From: Rhodoblastus acidophilus
GTDB taxonomy: Bacteria; Pseudomonadota; Alphaproteobacteria; Rhizobiales; Beijerinckiaceae
DNA length: 38,492 nt
Direction: 5' to 3'
NCBI RefSeq assembly: GCF_025961575.1
Contig: NZ_JAOQNX010000041.1
Location: 1 to 38,492, forward strand
Positions 18,665 through 28,046 of the stretch are shown piece after piece. A program made the translations under genes and the position numbers. The notes under the pieces were generated by a model, which searched no databases, was not told where the DNA came from, and saw only the letters and a list, made by a program, of their open reading frames with translations. Each line of letters opens with the position of its first letter. Position 1 is the first letter of the stretch.

Positions 18665-18948
18665 TCATGACCCGACAAGCATTTCTGGTGACGTCAGGGA
18701 TTGACGGGCAAATGCTGGAATTCTGGCTGGAGCAGCAATGGCTGATTCCCCAGGACGGCCCCGACGGCCCCGCTTTTTCCGACGGGGATGTGGCGCGGGC
18801 GCATTTCATCCTCGACCTGAAGCGCGATTTCGGCGTCAATGATGAAGGCGTGGGGCTGGTCCTGCATCTCGTGGACCAGCTCCACGGCATGCGCCGCGCC
18901 TTCGCGCTGTTGAAGAACGAAATGAGCGCAGGCCGCTCCGACCTATGA
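18661..18948 (+). CDS. cbpM: CbpM-like chaperone modulator
   Basis: A 95-residue protein starting in the ATGA overlap with cbpA. The sequence has the MerR-like helix-turn-helix relict of CbpM (FLVTSGIDGQMLEFWLEQQWLIP ... FSDGDVARAHFILDLKRDFGVNDEGVGLVLHLVDQL). CbpM binds the J domain of CbpA and blocks its action on DnaK. The 3' end overlaps the convergent ccmH gene by 6 bp. A start two codons later (MTRQAF) is equally readable. Confidence 0.85.
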   Translation: MIMTRQAFLVTSGIDGQMLEFWLEQQWLIPQDGPDGPAFSDGDVARAHFILDLKRDFGVNDEGVGLVLHLVDQLHGMRRAFALLKNEMSAGRSDL

Positions 18949-19434
18949 CTTGTCGGCCTGGGGAGCGGGATTGGCGTCGCCGCCCAGCAGCGCCTTCAGC
19001 TTCTCGCTCTCCTCCGCCGACAGCGGCGCGGGGGCGGCGGGTTCGGCCTTGCGGTTCCGGCTCTTGCGCCAGAGGAAAAAGCCGCCCACGGCGAACAAGG
19101 CGAAGGGCGAGAGCCACAAAGCCGCCGTGTCCCATTCGAACGGCGGTTTCAGCAGAACGAAATTGCCGTAGCGGTCGACCAGAAACGTCTTGATCTCCTG
19201 GTCGCTCTTGCCCGCCTTGAGCTGCTCGCGCACCAGGGTGCGCAAATCCCGCGCCAGCGAGGCGTCGGAATCGTCGATGGACTGGTTCTGGCAGACGAGG
19301 CAGCGCAATCCCGCCGAAATCTCTCTCGCCCGCGTTTCCAGCTTGGGGTCGGCCAAAATTTCGTCCGGTTGCAACGCATGGACAGGCGAGGCCAAGGCGC
19401 TCAGGGCAAGGAAGGCAATAAGGGTCTTGCGCAT
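18943..19434 (-). CDS. ccmH: Cytochrome c-type biogenesis protein CcmH
   Basis: A 163-residue thiol-redox protein of the System I cytochrome c maturation pathway. It has a cleavable signal (ending near PVHA), the LRCLVCQNQ motif with C45 and C48 that handles the apocytochrome CXXCH thiols, and a C-terminal membrane anchor at about 104-122, followed by a short Ala/Pro-rich cytoplasmic or membrane-proximal tail. It is the last gene of the ccmI-E-F-H order, three bases behind ccmF. The tail beyond the anchor is short, so the CcmI function lies in a separate protein here, unlike the fused E. coli CcmH. Confidence 0.96.
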   Translation of the reverse strand: MRKTLIAFLALSALASPVHALQPDEILADPKLETRAREISAGLRCLVCQNQSIDDSDASLARDLRTLVREQLKAGKSDQEIKTFLVDRYGNFVLLKPPFEWDTAALWLSPFALFAVGGFFLWRKSRNRKAEPAAPAPLSAEESEKLKALLGGDANPAPQADKS

Positions 19435-19437
19435 CTG

Positions 19438-21417
19438 TCACTCCGCCGGTTGCGCGCTCGCCAGAATTTTCGCCCTTCGCGCCACGCCGACGCGCAACCG
19501 CCGGTCGGCCAGCGACAGCGCGCCACCAAAGGACATGACCAGCGCCCCCAGCCAGATCAGCGAAACAAACGGCTTCCAGTACATGCGCGCGTCAAAGGCG
19601 CCGTCCGCGCTCTGCTCGGCCACGGCGACATAGACCTGTCCGAGATTGAGTGTGACAATGCCTGCCTGCGAAGTCGCCATCTGCCGCGTCTTGAAGAAGC
19701 GTTTGGACGGGTCGAATTTCGCCACTTCCTTGCCGTCGCGCGAGATCGTCATGTGGACGATGGCTTCGCGATAGTTCGGCCCCTCCGCGGCTTCGATCGA
19801 GGTCGCCTGCAAGGCATAGGGACCAACTTGATAGGTCTCGCCCTTTTGCACTTTGGTGATCTTCTCCACGCCCCAGCCGGTGGCGGCGAGGCCGAGCAGG
19901 GTCACGCCCAGGCCGGCATGGGCGAGAGCCGCGCCCCAGGCCGACAGCGGCAAGCCCGCGAGGCGGCCAAAAGCGTTGGCGCGCTTGCGAAACCCTTGCG
20001 GGAAGACGCGGCCCCAGATTTCGACGAAGGAGGCGGTCATCAGATAGATGGCGACGCCGGCGCCGATCACCGCGATCACTGGCCCGCCTTGCGCCGCATA
20101 AAAGCCGAGCATGGCGACGAGGCCCAGCGCCGCGACAAACCACAGCCGCTGCGCCGCGCCCAGGAGGTCGGCGCGCTTCCACGCCAGCAATTGGCCGAGC
20201 GGCGCCAGAAGCAGGATCGGCGCGAACAAGGGGCCAAAGGTGAGGTTGAAGAAGGGCGCGCCCACGGTGATTTTCGAGCCGTTCCAGGCCTCCAGCGCCA
20301 GCGGATAGAGCGTGCCGATGAACACGGCGGCGCAGGCGGCGGTGAGCAGCAGGTTGTTGACCACCAAAAACCCTTCGCGGGAGATCGGGGCGAACAGGCC
20401 GCCGCCGGTTAGCGTCGGCGCGCGCAGCATGAACAGGAACAGCGCGCCGCCAATGAACAGCACGAGAATGCCGAGAATGAACAGGCCGCGGGTCGGGTCG
20501 CTGGCGAAGGAGTGAACAGACGTCAGCACGCCCGAGCGCACCAAAAACGTGCCGAGCAGCGACAGCGAGAAGGTGAGGATCGCCAGGAAGATGGTCCAGA
20601 CTTTCAGCGACTCGCGCTTTTCCATCACGCTGGCGGAATGGAGCAGTGCGGTGCCGGACAGCCAGGGCAGCAGCGAGGCGTTTTCGACGGGGTCCCAGAA
20701 CCAGAACCCGCCCCAGCCCAGCGTGTAATACGCCCAGTACGAGCCCATCGCGATGCCCAGCGTCAAAAAGATCCAGGCGGCGAGCGTCCAGGGGCGGATG
20801 AAGCGGGCAAAGGCCGCGTCTGTGCGTCCGCTGATCAGCGCGCCGGCCGCCAGCGAAAAGACGATGGAGAAGCCGACATAGCCCAGATAGAGCAGCGGCG
20901 GATGGATGGCGAGGCCGGGGTCCTGCAGGATCGGGTTGAGGTCATTGCCCTCCATCGGCGGCGTTTCGATCCGCGCGAACGGGTTGGAGGTCAGCAGGAT
21001 GAACAGCAGGAAGGCGACGCTGAGCAGGCCCTGGACCGAAGTGGCGTCGGCCAACAGCCGCGGCGGGATCGCGCGCGAAAACAAAGCCATGGCGGCGCCG
21101 CTGAGCGTCAGGATCAGCGCCCAGAGCATCATCGAGCCCTCGTGATTGCCCCAGACGCCCGAGATTTTATAGATCATCGGTTTGGTCGAATGGGAATTCT
21201 CGATCACGTTGACGAGCGAGAAATCCGAGACGACATGGGCCCAGGTCAGCGCGGCATAGGCCAGCGCCACCAGGGCGAATTGCGTCAGCGCCAGCGGACG
21301 GGCGGTCGCCATCAGGTTGGCGTCGCGGGTCCGCGCGCCCCAGAACGGCAGCACGACCTGCATCAGCGCCAGCGCCAGCGCCAGGGCGAGCGCGAAATGG
21401 CCGGTTTCGATGATCAT
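19438..21417 (-). CDS. ccmF: Heme lyase subunit CcmF
   Basis: A 659-residue polytopic membrane protein from the ATG at 21417. It carries the tryptophan-rich heme-handling motif [13 protein letters not shown] near residues 234-246, plus conserved histidines such as HSTKP (about 76) and [10 protein letters not shown] (about 172). CcmF, with CcmH and CcmI, joins heme from holo-CcmE to apocytochrome c in the periplasm. The start overlaps the ccmE stop as ATGA. A longer reading frame begins 18 codons upstream but is inside ccmE and lacks family similarity. Confidence 0.97.
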   Translation of the reverse strand: MIIETGHFALALALALALMQVVLPFWGARTRDANLMATARPLALTQFALVALAYAALTWAHVVSDFSLVNVIENSHSTKPMIYKISGVWGNHEGSMMLWALILTLSGAAMALFSRAIPPRLLADATSVQGLLSVAFLLFILLTSNPFARIETPPMEGNDLNPILQDPGLAIHPPLLYLGYVGFSIVFSLAAGALISGRTDAAFARFIRPWTLAAWIFLTLGIAMGSYWAYYTLGWGGFWFWDPVENASLLPWLSGTALLHSASVMEKRESLKVWTIFLAILTFSLSLLGTFLVRSGVLTSVHSFASDPTRGLFILGILVLFIGGALFLFMLRAPTLTGGGLFAPISREGFLVVNNLLLTAACAAVFIGTLYPLALEAWNGSKITVGAPFFNLTFGPLFAPILLLAPLGQLLAWKRADLLGAAQRLWFVAALGLVAMLGFYAAQGGPVIAVIGAGVAIYLMTASFVEIWGRVFPQGFRKRANAFGRLAGLPLSAWGAALAHAGLGVTLLGLAATGWGVEKITKVQKGETYQVGPYALQATSIEAAEGPNYREAIVHMTISRDGKEVAKFDPSKRFFKTRQMATSQAGIVTLNLGQVYVAVAEQSADGAFDARMYWKPFVSLIWLGALVMSFGGALSLADRRLRVGVARRAKILASAQPAE

Positions 21418-21890
21418 TGGGCGGCTCCGGCATTCTTGGCCGGTTGCGCCGCTGCGCCCCCCTCCTGCCACACGCCCTGTTTCTTCAGGGCGTCGGCGAC
21501 CTCGCGCGGCATATAGCGCTCGTCATGCTTGGCCAGGATGGAATCCGCCTTGAACACGCCGGCCGTGTCGAGCGCGCCCTCGGCGACCACGCCCTGGCCT
21601 TCCTTGAACAGGTCCGGCAGCAGGCCGGTATAGGTCACGGGCACGTCGGCCTTGCCGTCGGTGACCTCGAATTTGACGCTCTTGCCTTCCAGATGGACCA
21701 GCGTGCCGGTCTTCACCAGGCCGCCGATGCGCAGCCGCGTTCCAGCGCCGACATGTTTTTCGACCAGTTCGCCCGGCCCATAGAAAAACACCACATTGTC
21801 GCGCAGGGCGAACAGGATCAGGCCAACGGCCAGCGCCAGAACGCCGACGGCGGAGCCGATCAGGGTCAGTCTCTTCTGCTTGCGCGTCAT
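21414..21890 (-). CDS. ccmE: Heme chaperone CcmE
   Basis: A 158-residue membrane-anchored periplasmic heme carrier. The N-terminal anchor spans about residues 8-28. The OB-fold ends in [10 protein letters not shown], with H122 as the residue that binds heme covalently and Y126 as the axial ligand. The Ala-rich tail after about 140 is typical. CcmE takes heme from CcmC and gives it to CcmF. Both ends overlap neighbours by 4 bp as ATGA, so ccmI, ccmE and ccmF are translationally coupled. Confidence 0.97.
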   Translation of the reverse strand: MTRKQKRLTLIGSAVGVLALAVGLILFALRDNVVFFYGPGELVEKHVGAGTRLRIGGLVKTGTLVHLEGKSVKFEVTDGKADVPVTYTGLLPDLFKEGQGVVAEGALDTAGVFKADSILAKHDERYMPREVADALKKQGVWQEGGAAAQPAKNAGAAQ

Positions 21891-22969
21891 TTGTCCAATC
21901 CCAGCTCTTTCGCCTGCGCGTCGATTTTTGCCACCGCTTGCGCGTCCGGCGCCAGCGCTTTGCGCGCGTCGGCCAGCGCGCCTTTCGCCTTGGCCTCGTC
22001 CTTCAACACCGCATAGGAGCGGATCAGACGCTCCCACTCGTCGACGGAGCCGCCCTTTTCCTGAAGACGGGCCGCAAGCTGTTCCACCATGGAGCGGATC
22101 ATGTCGTTTTGAGGATTGGCCGGCGCCGGGGCTGCGTCCGCCCGTTGCGCGACAGGACCCTTGGCGTCGAGTTCGGCGATCTGCTCCTCGACCGCCTTGC
22201 GCGGCGGCGAATTTTCCGGGAGGTCGGCGGCCAGCGCCTTCCAGACCGCGCGCGCCCGCTCGAACTCGCCCTTTTGCGCGGCGGCGGCCCCGGCGAAATA
22301 GCGCACTTCCGGCGATTTCGGGTCCAGCTCCATGGCGCGGTCGATGTTTTGGTAAGCCTCGGGCGGAAAGGCGCCATTGTTGGCGTTGGCCATGGCTTCC
22401 GCCAGCCGGATGCGCCGGTCCGCGGTCTCGCCGAGCAGGCGGATGACATCCTTGCGCGCGGCAAGCGCCTTTTCGGCATTGCCCATGCGCATCCACACCG
22501 GGGCCATCAGCTCCAGCCCCTTGCCGTCGTCGGGATGGGCGGCGAGATGCGCCTCCATCTTGGCGACCACGACCATGAAATCGTTCTGCATCGGCTCGCT
22601 GAGGCGGGCGGTCAGCGGCATGTCCGGCTGTTCGGGGTCGCCGATGCGCAGGTAAAGACCGACCGACACCAGCGGGATCAGCACCAGCGCGAAGACGGCG
22701 GCGATCTTGCGATGTTCGGTCGAGCCGGAGGTCGCAGCCTCCTGCGGCGCGCTCGCGAGCAGGCGGCGCGCGGCCTGCGCCTTGGCGGTTTCCGCCTGGG
22801 CGGGATCGATGGCGCCACGCTCCCGTTCCGCATCAATTTCCGCGATTTGCGCGCGATAGAAGGCGACGTCGGCGGCGTCCTCCGTTGCGGCGGAGGCGGG
22901 GCGGGAGAGGGGCCAGAGGACGCTGAGCACGGCGGCGCCGGTCAGCAAGGCGAAGACGATCCAGATCAT
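21887..22969 (-). CDS. ccmI: Cytochrome c-type biogenesis protein CcmI
   Basis: A 360-residue apocytochrome c chaperone. It has an N-terminal membrane helix ([21 protein letters not shown]), a cytoplasmic coiled-coil-like loop ([19 protein letters not shown], the common ccmI signature), a second helix at about 89-107, and a periplasmic TPR domain (about 120-360). The TPR domain holds the C-terminus of apocytochrome c for CcmF-H. It is the first gene of the ccm run; the GlxA-type regulator ends 49 bp before its start on the same strand. Confidence 0.94.
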   Translation of the reverse strand: MIWIVFALLTGAAVLSVLWPLSRPASAATEDAADVAFYRAQIAEIDAERERGAIDPAQAETAKAQAARRLLASAPQEAATSGSTEHRKIAAVFALVLIPLVSVGLYLRIGDPEQPDMPLTARLSEPMQNDFMVVVAKMEAHLAAHPDDGKGLELMAPVWMRMGNAEKALAARKDVIRLLGETADRRIRLAEAMANANNGAFPPEAYQNIDRAMELDPKSPEVRYFAGAAAAQKGEFERARAVWKALAADLPENSPPRKAVEEQIAELDAKGPVAQRADAAPAPANPQNDMIRSMVEQLAARLQEKGGSVDEWERLIRSYAVLKDEAKAKGALADARKALAPDAQAVAKIDAQAKELGLDK

Positions 22970-23018
22970 GGCAGGGTTCTTATCGTTTTCCTCGGATCAA
23001 AGAAAGCGTCAGCATGCC

Positions 23019-23969
23019 TCAGCGTGCGCCACCGCAAAATTCCCGTCGATAGCGGGACGGCGTCGTGTCGAAATGGCGCAGGAAGGCGGCGCGCAGCGCC
23101 AAAGCGCCGGAAAAGCCGCAATCCCCGGCGATGGCCTCCACTTTGTCAGCGGTGCGCTCCAGCCGCCGCCGCGCCTCGGACAGTTTTTCGCGCTCCAGCC
23201 ACGCGCCAAAACTTTCGCCGTGAACCCGCTTGAAATGCCGGGTGAAACTGCGGCGGCTCATCCCGGCTTGCGCCGCGGCGCCATCAATGTCGGGTTTGTC
23301 GCGCAGGCGGTCCAGCGCCCAGGCGCGCGCCCGCTCAAGCCCGCCGTCGGAATGGTGCGGCGGCGGTTCGGGTTCGGCATATTGCGCCTGACCGCCCTGG
23401 CGGAACGGGGCGACCACCAGCCGCCGCGCCAGCCGCGCCGCCGCGGCGTCGCCGAAGGCGCGGCGCAGCAGATGCAGGCAGCAATCCAGCGCGGCGGCGG
23501 CGCCGGCCGAGGTGACCAGCGCGCCCTCGTCGACATAAAGCGCCAGCGGATCGATCGCGACCCTGGGAAAGCGCGCGGAAAAATCCGCCGTCCAGGCCCA
23601 GTGGGTGGTTGCCGTGCGGCCGTCGAGCAGTCCGGATTCGGCCAAAGGATAAGCGCCGAGGCAAAGGCCGGCGAGGCGCGCGCCGCGCCCATGGGCGGCG
23701 CGCAAGCTTTTCAGGAGCTCGGGCGGGCTGGGGCGCTCCGGCGTCCATGAGGGAATGACGATCAGGTCTGCCTCCGCCAAAACCTCGGGGCCGGCGACCT
23801 CGCGGGAAAAGCCGGCGGAATCCGCCACGGCGCCGGCCTGGGCCGCACACAGCCGCAGGTCGAAGCGCGGCAGGCCGATCCCCCGCCAATCCTCGCCGAA
23901 CACGGCGAAGGGCGCGGCGAGATGGAACAGGCTGATCCCGTCGAACAGGACAAGGGCGATGCGCTGCAT
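23019..23969 (-). CDS. GlxA-type AraC-family transcriptional regulator
   Basis: A 316-residue protein from the ATG at 23969 (MQRIALVLFDGISLFHLAAP). The first 190 residues are a DJ-1/PfpI (class I glutamine amidotransferase-like) domain, with LAGLCLGAYPLAESGLLDGR at the nucleophile elbow, retaining the Cys. The C-terminal 100 residues are an AraC helix-turn-helix pair (IDGAAAQAGMSRRSFTRHFKRVHG and VEAIAGDCGFSGALALRAAFLRHFDTTPSRYRREF). It is divergent from the isochorismatase-family gene with a 91-bp intergenic region, the usual arrangement for a regulator and its target. The ligand is unknown. Confidence 0.9.
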   Translation of the reverse strand: MQRIALVLFDGISLFHLAAPFAVFGEDWRGIGLPRFDLRLCAAQAGAVADSAGFSREVAGPEVLAEADLIVIPSWTPERPSPPELLKSLRAAHGRGARLAGLCLGAYPLAESGLLDGRTATTHWAWTADFSARFPRVAIDPLALYVDEGALVTSAGAAAALDCCLHLLRRAFGDAAAARLARRLVVAPFRQGGQAQYAEPEPPPHHSDGGLERARAWALDRLRDKPDIDGAAAQAGMSRRSFTRHFKRVHGESFGAWLEREKLSEARRRLERTADKVEAIAGDCGFSGALALRAAFLRHFDTTPSRYRREFCGGAR

Positions 23970-24060
23970 GATTGGCCCGATCCTAACGGATTTTGGCCTG
24001 CGGGCCAAGCGCGGGCGCGGCCGAAACCGGGCAGGATCGCGCAAACCTGGAGGAAACCAC

Positions 24061-24699
24061 ATGTCCGACATCGCCAAACGCCGCGCGCTCATCCTGATCG
24101 ACGTCCAGAACGACTATTTCGGCGACCTCTTGCCGATCGCCTATCCGCCGCGCGACCAGAGTTTCGCCAATATTTTGCGCGCGGGGCGCGCGGCGGCGCA
24201 GTCGGGGATCGACATTGTCGCGGTGCGCCACGAGGCGCCGGCGGGCGCTCCCGTATTCCAGCGCGATGCGCCGGGCTGGCGGCTGCATGACGAGGTCGCG
24301 GCGCTGCCGCTGGCGGCGATCATCGACAAGACGCTCGCCTCCGCCCTGTCCAAAACCCCGCTGGAGGATGTTTTGCGGACACGCGGGATCGGAACGCTGA
24401 CGCTCGCCGGCTACATGACGCAAAATTGCGTCGAATCCACCGCGCGCGCCGCCGCGCATCTCGATTTCACCGTCGAAGTTTTGGCTGACGCCTGTGGCGC
24501 GGTCGCCTATGAGAATGCCGCCGGCTTCGCCGATGCGCGTACGGTCCACGAGACCTCATGCATCGTGCTGCAGTCCAATTTCGCCGCGGTCATGACCACC
24601 GAGGCCTGGCTGGACGCGCTTGCCGGCCGCGCCGAGCCCGTGCGCGACAATCTCCTCGCCAGCGCCGCCCGCGGCCGCGCCCGCGCCGCAGCCGCCTGA
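24061..24699 (+). CDS. Isochorismatase-family cysteine hydrolase
   Basis: A 212-residue hydrolase. The catalytic triad of the family is visible: D14 (LILIDVQNDYF), K90 (IIDKTLAS) and C123 (GYMTQNCVESTAR), with the cis-peptide G-Y-M-T preceding the Cys. Members hydrolyse isochorismate, nicotinamide, N-carbamoyl or other amide substrates; this length and the VRHEAPAGAPVFQRDAPGW segment fit the general cysteine hydrolase group, not a specific one. GGAGG precedes the ATG at 24061. It is transcribed away from the GlxA-type regulator, which probably controls it. The last 10 residues are an Arg/Ala-rich tail of no evident role. Confidence 0.9.
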   Translation: MSDIAKRRALILIDVQNDYFGDLLPIAYPPRDQSFANILRAGRAAAQSGIDIVAVRHEAPAGAPVFQRDAPGWRLHDEVAALPLAAIIDKTLASALSKTPLEDVLRTRGIGTLTLAGYMTQNCVESTARAAAHLDFTVEVLADACGAVAYENAAGFADARTVHETSCIVLQSNFAAVMTTEAWLDALAGRAEPVRDNLLASAARGRARAAAA

Positions 24700-24765
24700 G
24701 CCGGGGGCGCTTGCCTTCGCTGCGGGGGCGGCTCATCTTCCTGACACCAGCGGAAAGAGTCGCCC

Positions 24766-26298
24766 ATGCCCCAGAGCGCCCCAGGCCAAGAGTCCCAGCA
24801 CGACCCTCAAGATGTCCCCGGAAAAGTCCTGGTCGGCAAGGCCGAGGATTTCATTTATCTGCTGCTCAAATATGGCAATCGTCACGGCCTGATCGCCGGC
24901 GCGACCGGCGGCGGCAAGACCGTGACCCTGCAAACCCTGGCCGAAGGTTTTGCCAACGCGGGAACCTGTGTGTTCGCCGCCGACGTCAAGGGCGATCTCT
25001 CCGGCATCGCCATGATCGGCGAGGACAAGCCGTTCATCGCCAAACGCGCGCAAGAACTTGGCCTGAACTGGCAGCCCAACCTTTTTCGCGCGGTGTTCTG
25101 GGATGTTTTCGGCGAGAAGGGGCATCCGGTGCGCGCCACCGTGGCGGAAATGGGCCCGTTGCTGCTGTCGCGCATCCTGCAGCTCAACGAGGTGCAGGAG
25201 GGCGTGCTCAACATCGCGTTCCGCGTCGCCGACGAGCAGGGCTTGGCCCTGCTCGACATGAAGGATCTGCGCGCAATCCTGTCCTATGTCTCCGAAAACG
25301 CTTCGGATTTGCAGCAGCGTTACGGCAATGTCTCCGCCGCGAGCATCGGCGCCATCCAGCGGCAACTTTTGGTGCTGGAGAACCAGGGCGCGGAAAAATT
25401 CTTCGGCGAGCCGGCGCTCGACATTCTCGACCTGCTCAAGCCCGACCTCGACGGGCGCGGCTATATCCATATTCTCAAAGCCGAAAAGCTGATCCTTAGT
25501 CCGAATCTCTACGCCACCTTCCTGTTCTGGCTGCTGTCCGAACTGTTCGCCCGGCTGCCGGAGGTCGGCGACCTCGACAAACCCAAACTCGTCTTCTTCT
25601 TCGACGAGGCGCACTTTTTGTTCGACGAGGCGCCCAAATCTCTCTTGCGCGCCATCGAGCAGGTGGTGAGGCTGATCCGCTCCAAGGGCGTCGGCGTCTA
25701 TTTCGTCACGCAAAATCCAACCGACGTGCCCGATGTCGTGCTCGGACAGCTCGGTAACCGCGTCCAGCACGCGTTGCGGGCCTTCACCCCGCGCGACCAG
25801 AAGGCGGTGCGCACGGCCGCCGAGACGTTTCGGCAGAACCCGGCGCTGGACACGGCCGACGTCATCACAAAACTCAAGGTGGGCGAGGCGCTGGTCTCCA
25901 CGCTCGACGAAAGCGGCTCCCCGACCATGGTCGAGCGCGTCAGAATCGCGCCGCCGAGCACGCGCGTCGGGCCGATCACCGATGCGGAACTGGCGGAGGT
26001 CCAGGACTCCAGCCCGTTCAAGGGCAAATATGACACGCCGGTGGATCGCGAATCCGCTTTCGAGATCTTGCAGGCCAAGGCGCAGGGGCGGGCGAGCGGC
26101 GCGCCGGTCGGAGAGCAGGACGAGGGCGGCATTCTTTCAAAAATTGGCGCGGGCCTGGGCGAATTGTTCAAGCCGCAGGGCAAGCGCATGTCGGTGGGAC
26201 AGGCGGCGGTGCGCTCGGCGGCGCAATCAGCGGCGCGCACCGTGGGCTCGGCCATTGCGCGCGAGATCGTGCGCGGCATCACCGGGGCGATGAAATAG
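24766..26298 (+). CDS. HerA-like/DUF853 ATPase (YjgR family)
   Basis: A 510-residue P-loop ATPase. Walker A is GATGGGKT at 45-52 and Walker B ends in DEAH at 280-283 (LVFFFDEAHFLFDEAP), followed by FVTQNPTDVPDVVLGQLGNRVQHALRAFTPRDQKA with the sensor/arginine-type residues. The family (E. coli YjgR) belongs to the HerA/FtsK-like group, but its cellular job is not established; DNA translocation is only inferred from the fold. The C-terminal part (about 440-510) is Ala/Gly-rich with SAAQSAARTVGSAIAREIVRGI, amphipathic. It starts 66 bp after the isochorismatase-family gene. Confidence 0.9.
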   Translation: MPQSAPGQESQHDPQDVPGKVLVGKAEDFIYLLLKYGNRHGLIAGATGGGKTVTLQTLAEGFANAGTCVFAADVKGDLSGIAMIGEDKPFIAKRAQELGLNWQPNLFRAVFWDVFGEKGHPVRATVAEMGPLLLSRILQLNEVQEGVLNIAFRVADEQGLALLDMKDLRAILSYVSENASDLQQRYGNVSAASIGAIQRQLLVLENQGAEKFFGEPALDILDLLKPDLDGRGYIHILKAEKLILSPNLYATFLFWLLSELFARLPEVGDLDKPKLVFFFDEAHFLFDEAPKSLLRAIEQVVRLIRSKGVGVYFVTQNPTDVPDVVLGQLGNRVQHALRAFTPRDQKAVRTAAETFRQNPALDTADVITKLKVGEALVSTLDESGSPTMVERVRIAPPSTRVGPITDAELAEVQDSSPFKGKYDTPVDRESAFEILQAKAQGRASGAPVGEQDEGGILSKIGAGLGELFKPQGKRMSVGQAAVRSAAQSAARTVGSAIAREIVRGITGAMK

Positions 26299-26416
26299 CT
26301 CACGACAAAATTACCAAAAATTCATGCTCCCGCCACAGCGAGGCAAGGCGCGGCCCCCCATATTGCGGAAACGAAACGGCTGAGGCCGCTCAAGTTTCCA
26401 GTTGGAGCCCGTTGAA

Positions 26417-27937
26417 ATGTCGTCGCTGTCTTCCTTCGAACCCCCCGCTCGCCGCGTCACGACGCGCGGGATGCTGCTCGGCGCCGCCGCCGCGCTGGCG
26501 CTTTCGACTGGAACGACTCTTCCCCTGGCCGCCCGCGCCGAGGCGCCGGTCACCCAGGGGATGGCGGCCGTCGGTCCGGCGTCCTTCGCCGATATGGTCG
26601 ATCGCGTGAAAGGCGCGGTGGTTTCCGTCAAGGTGACCACGATCGACAAGGCCGAAGCGGAAGGCGGCGAAGGTCCTGGCCTGCCTCCGGGCATGCCGCC
26701 GCTGTCGCCCGACGATCCGCTCTATCGCTTCTTCAAGCGCTTCGGCGCGCCGAATGGCCCGCACGGTGACGCGCGCCCGCACAAGGGACAGGCCCAAGGC
26801 TCCGGCTTCATCATTTCCGCCGACGGCTATGTCGTCACCAATAACCACGTGGTCGAGAACGCCACGGAAGTTTCGGTGACGCTCGACTCCGGCAAGACCG
26901 TGTCCGCGAAAGTGCTGGGCACGGACAAGAAGACCGATCTCGCCCTGCTGAAGATCAATGAGGCCGGGACCTATCCCTTCGTCCAATTCGCTACGGAAAC
27001 CCCGCGCGTCGGCGACTGGGTGATCGCGGTCGGCAACCCGTTCGGACTCGGCGGCACCGTGACCGCCGGCATCGTCTCCGCCCGGGGCCGCGACATCGGC
27101 TCGGGCCCTTACGACGACTATCTCCAGATCGACGCGCCGGTGAACCGCGGCAATTCCGGCGGCCCGACTTTCAACAACAAGGGCGAGGTCGTCGGCGTCA
27201 ACACTGCCATTTTCTCGCCGTCGGGCGGCAGCGTCGGCATCGGCTTCGCCATTCCGTCTGAAGTCGCCAAGGACGTGATCAGCGCGCTGAAGGACAAGGG
27301 CGCTGTGTCGCGCGGCTTCATCGGCGTGCAGATCCAGCCGGTGACCCAGGATATCGCCGACAGCCTCGGCCTGAAATCGACCAAGGGCGCCCTGGTGGCG
27401 CAGGCGCAGGCGGACAAGCCGGCGGCCAAGGCTGGCATCAGCGCCGGCGACGTCATCATTGCGGTCAATGGCGACAAGATCGACGGCCCGCGCGAACTGT
27501 CGCGCAAGATCGCCGCGCTCGGCCCCGACGCCACCGCCGAATTGACCTATATCCACAACGGCTCCGAGAAGAAGGCCTCCGTCAAGCTCGGCCAGTTGCC
27601 GAACGAGAAGGAAGCCAAGCTCGACGTTCCCAAGGCGAAGGCCGGGAAGACGTCGCTCGCCAAATTCGGCATGAGCCTCGCGCCGGCTTCCGATGTGCCG
27701 AACGCCGGCGCCGAGGGCGCGGCGGTCACCGATCTCGATCCGGATGGCGTGGCCGCGCAAAAAGGCCTGCGCCCGGGCGACGTGATTCTCGACGCCGGCG
27801 GCAAGCCGGTCACGAGCCCCGAAGACATCGTCACCGCGCTCGACACCGCGCGCAAGGACGGCCGCACCGCCGTTCTGCTGCGGGTCAGGACCGGCGACAA
27901 CACCCGTTTCCTCGCGCTGCCCGCCAATCCGTCGTAA
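26417..27937 (+). CDS. DegP/Do-type periplasmic serine protease
   Basis: A 506-residue HtrA protease from the ATG at 26417 with GGAG upstream; a TTG five codons earlier is possible but less likely. The N-terminal ARRVTTRGMLLGAAAALALS with a cut near ARA-EA is an export signal with a twin-arginine look, though not the full Tat consensus. The triad is H144 (TNNHVV), D174 (KTDLALL) and S247 (GNSGGP). Two PDZ domains cover about 296-385 and 415-500. The Q-loop-like PLYRFFKRFG insertion is present. It degrades or refolds damaged periplasmic proteins. A strong terminator follows, then a response regulator gene. Confidence 0.95.
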   Translation: MSSLSSFEPPARRVTTRGMLLGAAAALALSTGTTLPLAARAEAPVTQGMAAVGPASFADMVDRVKGAVVSVKVTTIDKAEAEGGEGPGLPPGMPPLSPDDPLYRFFKRFGAPNGPHGDARPHKGQAQGSGFIISADGYVVTNNHVVENATEVSVTLDSGKTVSAKVLGTDKKTDLALLKINEAGTYPFVQFATETPRVGDWVIAVGNPFGLGGTVTAGIVSARGRDIGSGPYDDYLQIDAPVNRGNSGGPTFNNKGEVVGVNTAIFSPSGGSVGIGFAIPSEVAKDVISALKDKGAVSRGFIGVQIQPVTQDIADSLGLKSTKGALVAQAQADKPAAKAGISAGDVIIAVNGDKIDGPRELSRKIAALGPDATAELTYIHNGSEKKASVKLGQLPNEKEAKLDVPKAKAGKTSLAKFGMSLAPASDVPNAGAEGAAVTDLDPDGVAAQKGLRPGDVILDAGGKPVTSPEDIVTALDTARKDGRTAVLLRVRTGDNTRFLALPANPS

Positions 27938-27981
27938 CGCGCGAACAGAGCTACAGGACGCCCTCAGCCAGCGTCCACCTC

Positions 27982-28025
27982 CGGCAGGCCAGTTCCACCC
28001 TCTCAACTGGCCTGCCGTTTTTCTT
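27982..28025 (+). terminator. Rho-independent terminator behind the DegP gene
   Basis: CGGCAGGCCAGTT and AACTGGCCTGCCG form a perfect 13-bp stem with a 10-nt loop, followed by TTTTTCTT. It ends the DegP transcript, so the response regulator needs its own promoter. Confidence 0.9.
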
Positions 28026-28034
28026 CCGGTTTGC

Positions 28035-28040
28035 TATAGT
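28035..28040 (+). promoter_or_regulatory. -10-like TATAGT directly before the response regulator
   Basis: TATAGT ends six bases before the ATG at 28047. No Shine-Dalgarno sequence lies between. If it is a -10 box, transcription would begin at or next to the A of the ATG, giving a leaderless message. No good -35 is seen at 17 bp. Confidence 0.35.
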
Positions 28041-28046
28041 GCATTC

